Shown here in pieces: positions 1 through 6,163 of a stretch of DNA of 64,000 nucleotides. The translations under genes were made by a program, and so were the position numbers. The notes under the pieces are model-generated. The model was not told where the DNA came from and searched no databases. It saw only the letters and a list, made by a program, of their open reading frames with translations. Each line of letters starts with the position of its first letter. The first letter of the stretch is position 1. Source of the DNA: Alkalispirochaeta americana (lineage in GTDB: Bacteria > Spirochaetota > Spirochaetia > DSM-27196 > Alkalispirochaetaceae); the NCBI RefSeq assembly GCF_900156105.1, contig NZ_FTMS01000009.1, positions 1-64,000 of the forward strand. Reading direction: 5' to 3'.

Positions 1-99
1 CTGCTTCAACTTGTCATTCCCTTTGTCATGTTTTTTGCAGTCGCAAAAATCACGCCAAGCCCTTCGGGCACGGAAATGCAAGTTAAGCAAATGTTCGAA
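1..99 (+). repeat. attC site A (left part cut off)
   Basis: Integron attC recombination site. It starts inside the left L'' arm (TGCTTCAACTTG) and ends with CAAGTTAAGCA and the R' core GTTCGAA at 93-99. The two arms are inverted repeats that differ by one unpaired base, the extrahelical base typical of folded attC strands. The central stem includes a CAAGCCCTTCGGGCA-type loop. The left R'' box lies before the window, so the array continues to the left. Confidence 0.8.
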
Positions 100-132
100 G
101 GACGCTGCGCGCGCAGAGATATGGGCAGAGCA

Positions 133-161
133 TTGACATAATATATATCATGGTATATATT
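133..161 (+). promoter_or_regulatory. sigma70-type promoter of vapBC copy 1
   Basis: TTGACA at 133-138, a 17-nt spacer and TATATT at 156-161 form a good sigma70 promoter inside the cassette, 21 nt before the vapB ATG. The spacer and -10 carry a symmetric ATATAT...ATATAT pattern that could be the VapBC autoregulatory operator. The second vapBC copy lacks 12 bp here. Confidence 0.65.
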
Positions 162-181
162 ATGGTCAGGGGGAAACTATA

Positions 182-412
182 ATGCAAACAGCGAAGTTAT
201 TCCAGAATGGACGGTCTCAAGCTGTTCGACTGCCTAAAGAATATCAATTTTCAGGGGATGATGTTTATATACAGAGACATGGTGATGCAGTATTATTGAT
301 TCCCCATGAAAAAGCCTGGGAAGTATTTTTAGAAGGTTTAAATGGGTTTTCTGATGATTTTATGATTGAAGGAAGAAATCAAGATCTAGATCAAAAAAGA
401 GAAGAACTTTGA
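182..412 (+). CDS. vapB: VapB-type antitoxin, copy 1
   Basis: Antitoxin of 76 aa. It begins with an AbrB/SpoVT-like swapped-hairpin DNA-binding segment (MQTAKLFQNGRSQAVRLPKEY, residues 1-21), the usual VapB N-terminus. The acidic, glutamine-rich C-terminus should bind and neutralise the VapC RNase. The start is set by an AGGGGG ribosome site 9 nt upstream. The stop codon overlaps the ATG of vapC in TGATG, implying translational coupling. It likely represses its own promoter as a VapBC complex. The protein is identical to the copy at 2567-2797. Confidence 0.88.
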   Translation: MQTAKLFQNGRSQAVRLPKEYQFSGDDVYIQRHGDAVLLIPHEKAWEVFLEGLNGFSDDFMIEGRNQDLDQKREEL

Positions 413-810
413 TGTATTTACTTGATACAAATATATGCATCTACGCCATCAAGAAAAAACCTATTTTTGTTCTAGAGCAAATAAAGGAAAAATCCAAACT
501 AGGAATCTATATATCTACTTTAACCATTGCAGAATTAGAATATGGAATTGAGAATAGTTCCAAGATTGAAGAGAACAGAATAGCATTATTAAAATATTTA
601 TCTTTATTTAATATATTGCCGTTTGATGATAAAGATGCAATTCCATACGGAAAACTAAAATCTAAACTTAGAAAAGAAGGGCGAATTATCGGTCCTATAG
701 ATATGCTATTAGCAGCACAGGCATTAAGCAAGGACTTAGTATTTGTTACTAACAATACAAAAGAATTTGAAAGAATTGAAGATCTTAGATTAGAAAATTG
801 GATAGAATAA
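412..810 (+). CDS. vapC: VapC-type PIN-domain RNase toxin, copy 1
   Basis: PIN-domain ribonuclease toxin of 132 aa. VapC enzymes cut tRNA or rRNA using Mg2+ held by an acidic cluster. The cluster is visible: Asp in LLDTNICIYA near the start, Glu in TIAELEYG (about residue 44), Asp in GPIDMLLAAQA (about 99), and the late VTNNTKEF motif. The ATG at 412 overlaps the vapB stop by one base; a TTG at 409 in the same frame is less likely. The gene is AT-rich like the other cassette genes. The protein looks intact and is identical to the second copy. Confidence 0.9.
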   Translation: MYLLDTNICIYAIKKKPIFVLEQIKEKSKLGIYISTLTIAELEYGIENSSKIEENRIALLKYLSLFNILPFDDKDAIPYGKLKSKLRKEGRIIGPIDMLLAAQALSKDLVFVTNNTKEFERIEDLRLENWIE

Positions 811-818
811 ATAGAGAC

Positions 819-927
819 TTCGAACAATCGCTTCAGCCTGACGCGCCTATTGTCATGAAAATTGCAGTCGCTTCGCTCAGCAATTTTCACGCCAATGTAC
901 GGCTCGCAGGTTAAGCGTATGTTCGAA
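819..927 (+). repeat. attC site B
   Basis: It runs from R'' TTCGAAC (819-825) to R' GTTCGAA (921-927). Arms CGCTTCAGCCTG and CGCAGGTTAAGCG pair with one extra base. A central inverted repeat (AAAATTGC...GCAATTTT) forms the loop stem. R'' is complementary to the core at the start of this cassette (93-99), as expected for one mobile vapBC cassette. Confidence 0.85.
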
Positions 928-1003
928 GGACGCTGCGCACAAAAGAATTCAATTGACAACAGGGGTCAATTGCCGTACTATATAAGGACTGCGGAGGTTC
1001 AAA

Positions 1004-1279
1004 ATGTCAATAAATCTTAAGGAAGATATAAAACCAATCTCCTATATCAAAACAAATGCTGCTGATATGATGAAATACATAAATGAAAATCATAATCCAA
1101 TTATAATTACACAGAATGGTGAAGCAAAAGGTGTTCTAATGGATATTGATTCATATCAAGAAATAAAAGACGCATTTGCACTGGTGGGAATTATACAGCT
1201 TGCAGAAGATGATATAAAAAAAGGTCAAGTACAAAGTGCTGATGAGGTGTTTGCTGAATTGGAAAGGAAATACTTCTAA
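1004..1279 (+). CDS. Phd/YefM-type antitoxin
   Basis: Antitoxin of 91 aa related to Phd/YefM/RelB. The N-terminal part (IKPISYIKTNAADMMKYI) and the ITQNGEAKGVLMDIDSYQ stretch are typical of the Phd fold that binds operator DNA. The C-terminal helix rich in Asp/Glu/Lys should wrap the toxin. A GGAGG site sits 6-7 nt before the ATG. The next gene begins 2 nt after the stop, so the pair forms one operon inside one cassette. The partner toxin is ParE/RelE-like. Confidence 0.85.
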   Translation: MSINLKEDIKPISYIKTNAADMMKYINENHNPIIITQNGEAKGVLMDIDSYQEIKDAFALVGIIQLAEDDIKKGQVQSADEVFAELERKYF

Positions 1280-1281
1280 AA

Positions 1282-1617
1282 ATGATCGATAAATATAAGA
1301 TAACAATTCCTTCTGTAGTAAAGCAGGATATTGAAGAAATAATTTTATATTACCAAAAAGATCGCAACGATTATGCTCGACAGGTATATGATAGGCTCGT
1401 ATTCAGAATTCAGACTTTGGAAACATTTCCTGAAAAAGGAAGAATTGTACCTGAATTGCAAAAAAATAATATTATTGGAATAAGAGAAGTAGTTGAGTCC
1501 TATTGGCGTATTATTTATCGCATAGAAAATGATAGTGTAATAATACTTGCTGTTATCGATGGAAGACGTAATTTGGATGATATATTAATACGTAAGTTAA
1601 AAAGAAAATTTGCCTAA
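1282..1617 (+). CDS. ParE/RelE-family toxin
   Basis: Toxin of 111 aa with the ParE/RelE fold. It shows the typical helix with YYQKDRNDYARQVYDRL, the TFPEKGRIVPEL turn, and the final strands REVVESYWRIIYRIENDSVIILAVIDGRRNLDD. This W-R-I-I-Y-R pattern is common to ParE-type proteins, which act on gyrase or, in RelE relatives, on ribosome-bound mRNA. The target cannot be told from sequence. The stop codon lies inside the R'' box of the following attC, as is usual in compact cassettes. Confidence 0.85.
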   Translation: MIDKYKITIPSVVKQDIEEIILYYQKDRNDYARQVYDRLVFRIQTLETFPEKGRIVPELQKNNIIGIREVVESYWRIIYRIENDSVIILAVIDGRRNLDDILIRKLKRKFA

Positions 1618-1719
1618 CAACTGCTTCAACTTGACATTTCCTTTGTCATGATTTTTGCAGTCACAAAAATCACGCCAAGCCCTTCGGGCACGGTAATGCA
1701 AGTTAAGCAAATGTTAAAT
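1612..1719 (+). repeat. attC site C
   Basis: R'' GCCTAAC (1612-1618), arms TGCTTCAACTTG and CAAGTTAAGCA with an extrahelical base, and R' GTTAAAT (1713-1719). It is nearly identical to site A. The R'' does not match the core GTTCGAA at the start of the parE cassette, unlike most other cassettes here. Confidence 0.87.
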
Positions 1720-1818
1720 TGACAAAAACAGATAAGATAATCGCGTCGACTGATTTCAATCCGTTGTCGTGGTGCATTTTCAGTTGACAATGTATATACA
1801 TGACATTACCCTATAATT

Positions 1819-2094
1819 ATGGATATTGTCTGGGACGAGGACAAGAACAATTAGCTCAAGGAAGAAAGAGGGATTTCATTTGAGGAAATCAGCGAGCAAA
1901 TTTTTCATAAAAATTACATTGATATTATCGAAAACCCTACCCGTTCAGATCAGTTGTATTTTGTAATAATGATAGATGATTATACCTGGGTTGTACCCTT
2001 TCTCCTGAACGAGAAAAACCAGATAGTATTGAAGACTGCTTTCAAGAGTCGTAAGTATCATAAGCTATATGTAGGAAATGATAATGAATCATAA
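1819..2094 (+). pseudogene. BrnT-like toxin broken by an early stop codon
   Basis: Reading from the ATG at 1819 gives MDIVWDEDKNN, then a TAG stop at 1852-1854, then an open frame to 2094 (92 codons in all). The rest reads LKEERGISFEEI, later YFVIMIDDYTWVVPFLLNEK and KTAFKSRKYHKLY. That is the BrnT toxin family layout (W-D-x-x-K-N...L-K..RGISFE, and the S-R-K-x-x-K-Y end). A single C-to-T change in a Gln codon would explain the TAG. No frameshift is seen, so the loss looks recent. The downstream antitoxin overlaps its last codons and is intact. Confidence 0.75.
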
Positions 2095-2389
2095 ATTAAC
2101 TAAAGAAGAACAAATAATCGAAGATAATATTGAAAATTTTAAGAGTGTATCGGAAGAAAAGCGCAAGCGTATAGAAAATATTATTGATACAACTCGTAGG
2201 AATAAAGCAATAAGTATGAGAATGTCATCTTTTGATTTGGATCTGCTCAAAGAAAAGGCCCAGCAAGAAGGAATGCCCTATCAGACTTTATTAAATACTA
2301 TAATTCATAAATACGTTACAAACCAATTAATTGATAAGAATGAAGTAATTAAAACAATAAGAATAATGAAATCTAAAGAGGTAATTTAA
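2084..2389 (+). CDS. BrnA-like (CopG/RHH) antitoxin
   Basis: Antitoxin of about 101 aa next to the broken BrnT-like toxin. The C-terminal half contains ISMRMSSFDLDLLKEKAQQEG followed by MPYQTLLNTIIHKYV, the ribbon-helix-helix segment of BrnA/CopG proteins that binds DNA as a dimer. The ATG at 2084 is chosen because AGGA lies at about 8 nt; an ATG at 2078 in the same frame is possible. It overlaps the toxin frame by 11 bp. The stop lies within the following attC. Confidence 0.78.
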   Translation: MNHKLTKEEQIIEDNIENFKSVSEEKRKRIENIIDTTRRNKAISMRMSSFDLDLLKEKAQQEGMPYQTLLNTIIHKYVTNQLIDKNEVIKTIRIMKSKEVI

Positions 2390-2496
2390 CAAGTGCATTA
2401 ATCAGTCTCGCCTACTGTCATGGTTTTTGCTATTCCGGCTGCGCCGGGCAAAAACCACGCCAGCTTAACGGCTTGCAGGTTATGCAAATGTTCGAA
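2384..2496 (+). repeat. attC site D
   Basis: R'' ATTTAAC (2384-2390) is the exact complement of the cassette core GTTAAAT at 1713-1719, so the brnTA segment is one cassette. The right end is GCAGGTTATGCAAATGTTCGAA, with R' at 2490-2496. The inner stem CCGGCTGCGCCGG lies within a GGTTTTTGC...GCAAAAACC inverted repeat. Confidence 0.83.
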
Positions 2497-2566
2497 GGAC
2501 GCTGCGCGCGCAGAGATATGGGCAGAGCATTGACATAATATATATCATGGTCAGGGGGAAACTATA

Positions 2567-2797
2567 ATGCAAACAGCGAAGTTATTCCAGAATGGACGGT
2601 CTCAAGCTGTTCGACTGCCTAAAGAATATCAATTTTCAGGGGATGATGTTTATATACAGAGACATGGTGATGCAGTATTATTGATTCCCCATGAAAAAGC
2701 CTGGGAAGTATTTTTAGAAGGTTTAAATGGGTTTTCTGATGATTTTATGATTGAAGGAAGAAATCAAGATCTAGATCAAAAAAGAGAAGAACTTTGA
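2567..2797 (+). CDS. vapB: VapB-type antitoxin, copy 2
   Basis: Second copy of the 76-aa VapB, with the same protein sequence as copy 1 (AbrB-like N-terminal DNA-binding segment, toxin-binding C-terminus) and the same AGGGGG ribosome site. The upstream DNA lacks 12 bp relative to copy 1. The TTGACA at 2530-2535 therefore no longer has a -10 at 17 nt; a TATAAT lies much closer to the ATG, at wrong spacing. Expression may depend on read-through from upstream cassettes. Confidence 0.87.
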   Translation: MQTAKLFQNGRSQAVRLPKEYQFSGDDVYIQRHGDAVLLIPHEKAWEVFLEGLNGFSDDFMIEGRNQDLDQKREEL

Positions 2798-3195
2798 TGT
2801 ATTTACTTGATACAAATATATGCATTTACGCCATCAAGAAAAAACCTATTTTTGTTCTAGAGCAAATAAAGGAAAAATCCAAACTGGGAATCTATATATC
2901 TACTTTAACTATTGCAGAATTAGAATATGGAATTGAGAATAGTTCCAAGATTGAAGAGAACAGAATAGCATTATTAAAATATTTATCTTTATTTAATATA
3001 TTGCCGTTTGATGATAAAGATGCAATTCCATACGGAAAACTAAAATCTAAACTTAGAAAAGAAGGACGAATTATCGGTCCTATAGATATGCTATTAGCAG
3101 CACAGGCATTAAGCAAGGACTTAGTATTTGTTACTAACAATACAAAAGAATTTGAAAGAATTGAAGATCTTAGATTAGAAAATTGGATAGAATAA
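2797..3195 (+). CDS. vapC: VapC-type PIN-domain RNase toxin, copy 2
   Basis: Second copy of the 132-aa VapC, identical in protein sequence to copy 1. The DNA differs only at a few silent sites (for example ATC/ATT in the CIYAI region, CTA/CTG before GIYIS, GGG/GGA before RIIG). It keeps all PIN acidic residues and the one-base overlap with vapB. Silent-only differences suggest either recent duplication or selection for a working toxin. Confidence 0.9.
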   Translation: MYLLDTNICIYAIKKKPIFVLEQIKEKSKLGIYISTLTIAELEYGIENSSKIEENRIALLKYLSLFNILPFDDKDAIPYGKLKSKLRKEGRIIGPIDMLLAAQALSKDLVFVTNNTKEFERIEDLRLENWIE

Positions 3196-3203
3196 ATAGT
3201 GAC

Positions 3204-3386
3204 TTCGAACAATCGCTTCAACCTGACTCGCCTATTGTCATGAAGGACCAAGGCGGTGCCTGATTTCCCCGCGCTGGTTAGTTTAGTTTGCCGTTTCCAT
3301 TTGTGCACCTCGCTTCGCTCGCTTGCGCACAAACCGCGCCACCCCGCTCCGCTGGTCAGGCATTGCCGGTTAAGCCAGCGTTAGGC
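3204..3386 (+). repeat. attC site E, long and apparently chimeric
   Basis: The left half (R'' TTCGAAC at 3204-3210, then CGCTTCAACCTGACTCGCC) matches attC B. The right half (GCCGGTTAAGCC, R' GTTAGGC at 3380-3386) is of another attC type whose arms do not pair well with the left half. It is about 183 bp against ~108 for its neighbours. A 26-bp segment at 3243-3268 also occurs at 5126-5151. Confidence 0.7.
3243..3268 (+). repeat. 26-bp direct repeat, copy 1
   Basis: A 26-bp stretch beginning AAGGACCAAGGCGG and ending CTGATTTCC is found here inside attC E and again, exactly, at 5126-5151 after the last cassette. The flanks differ at both ends. It marks the point where attC E stops resembling attC B. 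Confidence 0.85.
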
Positions 3387-3466
3387 AGGCCCTGCGGGCG
3401 CCAAAAATCATAATCGAATTGACAGATAGAATATATTCGAATACATTTGAAGCAGGGAGGCAATCA

Positions 3467-3700
3467 ATGTCAAAGACAATTACAGTAAGGCTTGATGATA
3501 ATATTTATGAAATGTTCAAGAAAGCTGCAGAAGGTCAAAAAAGAACAATATCAAACTATGTTGAGTATGCAACCCTCAACTACACAGTGAATGAAACGAT
3601 TGTGGATGATGCTGAAATGACTGAGATCATGGCTTATTCAGATGAGCTACAAAAAGGACTATCTGACATCAACGCTGGAAGGTACACTATTATTGAATAA
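3467..3700 (+). CDS. ribbon-helix-helix antitoxin
   Basis: Antitoxin of about 77 aa. The start MSKTITVRLDDNIYEMFKKAAEGQKRTISNYVE is a clear ribbon-helix-helix DNA-binding domain (strand TITVRL, two helices). The tail (DELQKGLSDINAGRYTIIE) should bind the toxin. The ATG at 3467 is chosen over an in-frame start at 3419 because GGGAGG lies 6 nt upstream and the RHH strand starts at once. The 3' end overlaps the toxin start. Confidence 0.82.
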   Translation: MSKTITVRLDDNIYEMFKKAAEGQKRTISNYVEYATLNYTVNETIVDDAEMTEIMAYSDELQKGLSDINAGRYTIIE

Positions 3701-3965
3701 ATATAAAATTGCCGAGACCGAAACATTCAATAAAAAAATCAAGAATAGGAAATATGAATATCTTTATAAAAAAATTACTGACTACGTCTATCCAATATTA
3801 AGAAACAACCCTTATTTCGGTCCTAATATAAAAAAGCTAAAAGGTGAATATAAAGATATTTATCGATACAGAATTGGGAATTTCCGGCTATTTTATAAAG
3901 TTTCTGATGAAATGGTAATTGTATTCATCATTGATATTGAGGCAAGAAAAGACTCGTATAAATAA
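3693..3965 (+). CDS. RelE-family toxin
   Basis: Toxin of about 90 aa. It has a RelE/YafQ-like layout: a positively charged helical front (FNKKIKNRKYEYLYKKI), NNPYFGPNIKKLKGEYKDIYRYRIGNFRLFYKVSDEMVIVFIIDIEARKDSYK. The K-L-K-G...Y-R-x-R-x-G-x-x-R-L-x-Y pattern is typical of RelE mRNA endonucleases. The start is a TTG at 3693 with GGAAGG about 9 nt upstream, overlapping the antitoxin stop. The exact start is uncertain. Confidence 0.8.
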   Translation: MNKYKIAETETFNKKIKNRKYEYLYKKITDYVYPILRNNPYFGPNIKKLKGEYKDIYRYRIGNFRLFYKVSDEMVIVFIIDIEARKDSYK

Positions 3966-3976
3966 TCACATAATTT

Positions 3977-4084
3977 GCCTAACAACTGCTTTAACTTGTC
4001 ATTCCCTTTGTCATATTTTTTGCATTAGCAAAAATCCCGCCAAGCCCTTCGGGCACAGTAATACAAGTTAAGCAAATGTTATCC
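3977..4084 (+). repeat. attC site F
   Basis: R'' GCCTAAC (3977-3983) is the exact complement of the cassette core GTTAGGC at 3380-3386. Arms TGCTTTAACTTG and CAAGTTAAGCA. R' GTTATCC at 4078-4084. Same family as sites A and C. Confidence 0.86.
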
Positions 4085-4143
4085 GAACGTGAGTAGAAAA
4101 AGAAATGCTGGAAAAATGATAGTATATATGCTATCATCTGAGG

Positions 4144-4581
4144 GTGGTTGTTACGATAGATACAAACGTTTTGTTCCAGGCTTTCTACAGCAGGAGAGGT
4201 GCATCACACCAGATTATTCGATCTGTACGTGACGGAACAATCGTGGCTGCGATTTCGGTTCCGGTGTTTCAGGAGTACCGGGACATTTTGACTCGCGAGG
4301 AGAACATGTCGCAACTCCGTCTGGATGGCGAACAGGTGGACACGATCATGCAGTTCCTGGCAACAGTGGGAAAACCGACGAACATCACATACACATGGCG
4401 GCCTAATCTGCGGGATGAGGGCGACAACATGTTCATTGAGCTTGCTCGCGCGAGCGGGAGCGAATACCTGATTACCAGTAATGTTCGAGACTTTATCCTG
4501 GATTCCGACCTGAATAACAATGATATCCATATCGTGACGCCAGGAGCGTTCATGTATGAGTGGAGGAAACGTAATGAGTAA
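4144..4581 (+). CDS. PIN-domain toxin (COG1569-like)
   Basis: PIN-domain putative toxin of 145 aa. It starts VVTIDTNVLFQAF with the first catalytic Asp. Glu lies in VPVFQEYRDIL, and the DEGDNMFIELARASGSEYLITSNVRDF segment carries the later acidic residues and the TSNxxDF motif. It starts at a GTG with GAGG just upstream. Here the toxin comes first and the antitoxin second, opposite to vapBC. The coding sequence is more GC-rich than the other cassettes, pointing to a different source. Confidence 0.83.
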   Translation: MVVTIDTNVLFQAFYSRRGASHQIIRSVRDGTIVAAISVPVFQEYRDILTREENMSQLRLDGEQVDTIMQFLATVGKPTNITYTWRPNLRDEGDNMFIELARASGSEYLITSNVRDFILDSDLNNNDIHIVTPGAFMYEWRKRNE

Positions 4582-4852
4582 GAGCACATTAACGATACGT
4601 GTTCCCGAGGAACTGAAGGACCGAATAGAGACGCTTGCGGCACAGCAAGGTGTATCGATCAATCAGTTTGCGATGTACGCGTTTACGAAGGAGATCGGAG
4701 AACTCGAGACCGGACAGCTGTTCCGGAATATGCGTCGCGGAATTGACAAGAAAATGATGTTCTCGAGACTCGACACGATACTCGATACGGTTTCGGACCG
4801 GGATGTACCGGATTGGGACCGGGCCGACATCGAAACCGGTAATATCGGATAA
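4574..4852 (+). CDS. RHH-type antitoxin of the PIN toxin
   Basis: Small protein of 92 aa beginning MSKSTLTIRVPEELKDRIETLAAQQGVSINQFAMYAFTKEI, a ribbon-helix-helix/Arc-like DNA-binding domain. The acidic tail ends VSDRDVPDWDRADIETGNIG. GGAGGAAACGTA before the ATG sets the start at 4574, overlapping the end of the PIN toxin by 8 bp. It is the expected antitoxin and autorepressor of the upstream gene. The stop lies in the R'' box of the next attC. Confidence 0.8.
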   Translation: MSKSTLTIRVPEELKDRIETLAAQQGVSINQFAMYAFTKEIGELETGQLFRNMRRGIDKKMMFSRLDTILDTVSDRDVPDWDRADIETGNIG

Positions 4853-4904
4853 CAACCCGATGCACTGGCCGGCTGAACGCCGCCGGTGATCGAAGTCGTT
4901 AGGA
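4847..4904 (+). repeat. attC site G, short
   Basis: R'' GGATAAC (4847-4853) is the complement of the cassette core GTTATCC at 4078-4084, which defines this cassette. A likely R' GTTAGGA follows at 4898-4904. The site is only ~58 bp and the inner arms (GGCCGGC / GCCGCCGG) pair only partly, so the right boundary is less certain than for the other sites. It is the last recognisable attC. Confidence 0.6.
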
Positions 4905-5234
4905 CGCCTGGGGCATCCCGGGCTCCCGAGGACGGCACTCGTTATTCGGAAAGCTGCACGATCCAGGGATTGAAACCGCCTGTTCAAGGGCGATCGGTGA
5001 AGGCAATCTGGTCAGCGAGAAAGTCTTTTCTGCTGGAAAAATCAATATATTCGGCGGATAATGGACCCGGATCATTTTTACTGGATCTGGAAAAGAGGAT
5101 TTCTTTTCAGAAATGCAGAACCAGTAAGGACCAAGGCGGTGCCTGATTTCCTCTGGTGTTCGTTGGATGCTATCGGGGGTCACGGCGGTGTTTGTCAAAA
5201 TAGAAAACCAACGATCCTTGGAAGATGAGTGACG
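4905..5234. other. gene-free stretch, probable mobile-element debris
   Basis: About 330 bp with no coding region I can support. It contains the second copy of the 26-bp repeat (5126-5151) and lies between the last attC and an IS3-type OrfA remnant. I see no tRNA, no attI and no clean IS end. Confidence 0.5.
5126..5151 (+). repeat. 26-bp direct repeat, copy 2
   Basis: Exact copy of 3243-3268 in the same orientation, between the last cassette and the IS3-type remnant. The repeats bracket the RHH/RelE and PIN cassettes. Confidence 0.85.
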
Positions 5235-5323
5235 ATGAGAACGTCAGGGTTTTCAGACCCACAGATTATGGCAATCCTGAAGAAGGAGAAAACAGAATGC
5301 CTGCTTCCGAGATCTGCCAGTAA
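5235..5323 (+). pseudogene. IS3-family OrfA (transposase) N-terminal remnant
   Basis: The ATG at 5235 opens MRTSGFSDPQIMAILKK, which is the highly typical N-terminus of IS3-family (IS407-like) OrfA. After a one-base shift the reading continues as ENRMPASEICQ and stops at 5321. That matches the usual AExGxPVxELCREHG segment of OrfA in a new frame. The rest of the transposase is missing. It is a decayed insertion-sequence stub at the right edge of the integron region. Confidence 0.65.
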
Positions 5324-5367
5324 AACAAGATCCTGCCCTTCGTCTCGACACGTGTGTACACAAGCAC

Positions 5368-5919
5368 CTAAATCTCAGAAAAGAACGTCGCAGAGGTGAA
5401 CTCCAGTTCTTCGATCCGCATCGTTGCAGGGTTTGCGAAAAAAACTGCCCGCACCTCATCAGTCTCTGCCGTCCAGTCCGTTTCTGTTACAATTAACCAA
5501 TAGTGATTGGAATCCTTACCATCAACCCTAGACGGACCGATAGCTAGCCACTCATCCTGAGTTTCTTTTTGAATCACAAGAACATCGGACAAAACCGTCC
5601 TGTTGTTGGCAGTACTGCCAACAAACATGAAGAAGTAATCCTTATATTCAAAAGATTGTCTGACCAAGAAATTCCCGGCATTATTTCTTAGTAAATCGCC
5701 TCTCTCGGAAGTCAGCAACGAGCCAGATAACGGCAGACCAGCTTCCCGTAAAGCCCCTGAGTCTACCGTGTAAGACATAATTCCTTGCGAGATACAACCG
5801 ACGCAATAATTTCTGTCAATCAACCTGTCAAGATCATTGAGGGTTAACGTACCCTCTGCAGATGCGCCCCAGATAAAGAGAGCTCCAAAGACCAGCCCTG
5901 CCACTAATGTCTTTCTCAT
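5368..5919 (-). CDS. secreted hypothetical protein
   Basis: Protein of 183 aa with a clear Sec signal peptide (MRKTLVAGLVFGALFIWGASA, cleavage after ASA). The mature part starts EGTLTLNDLDRLIDRNYCVGCISQG, with two Cys that could form a disulphide, and continues as a mixed alpha/beta domain. The start at 5919 is chosen because AGGGAG lies about 6 nt upstream; an in-frame ATG 21 nt earlier has no ribosome site. I do not recognise the family. It is transcribed toward the integron debris. Confidence 0.6.
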   Translation of the reverse strand: MRKTLVAGLVFGALFIWGASAEGTLTLNDLDRLIDRNYCVGCISQGIMSYTVDSGALREAGLPLSGSLLTSERGDLLRNNAGNFLVRQSFEYKDYFFMFVGSTANNRTVLSDVLVIQKETQDEWLAIGPSRVDGKDSNHYWLIVTETDWTAETDEVRAVFFANPATMRIEELEFTSATFFSEI

Positions 5920-6163
5920 TCCAATCTCCCTAAAATGCAAGAGTTAACAGGCACCCGGTAATCGTGGGCCACCACAGTCAAATACACTCTATTCAAATTT
6001 GCCCAAGGTTTCCACATTCCCCATGTTTTCTCTCGGAATCTGTGGCCCCCCATGTTTTGAGGACTCCGATTTGCCCAAATGCCACAAGAATTCCCCAGGC
6101 CACAATCGAGGAACTTTCTCAACTGGGATGTCCCTCGGGGCCGGGTTACTTAGACCGATCGAC

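Noticed and set aside
507-959. minus-strand open frame across vapC and attC B
   Set aside because: The same shadow recurs at the second vapC copy because the DNA is duplicated; it has no independent start signal.
1-5000. CRISPR-like regular repeats
   Set aside because: The repeated segments are attC sites of different lengths separated by genes, not short repeats with unique spacers.
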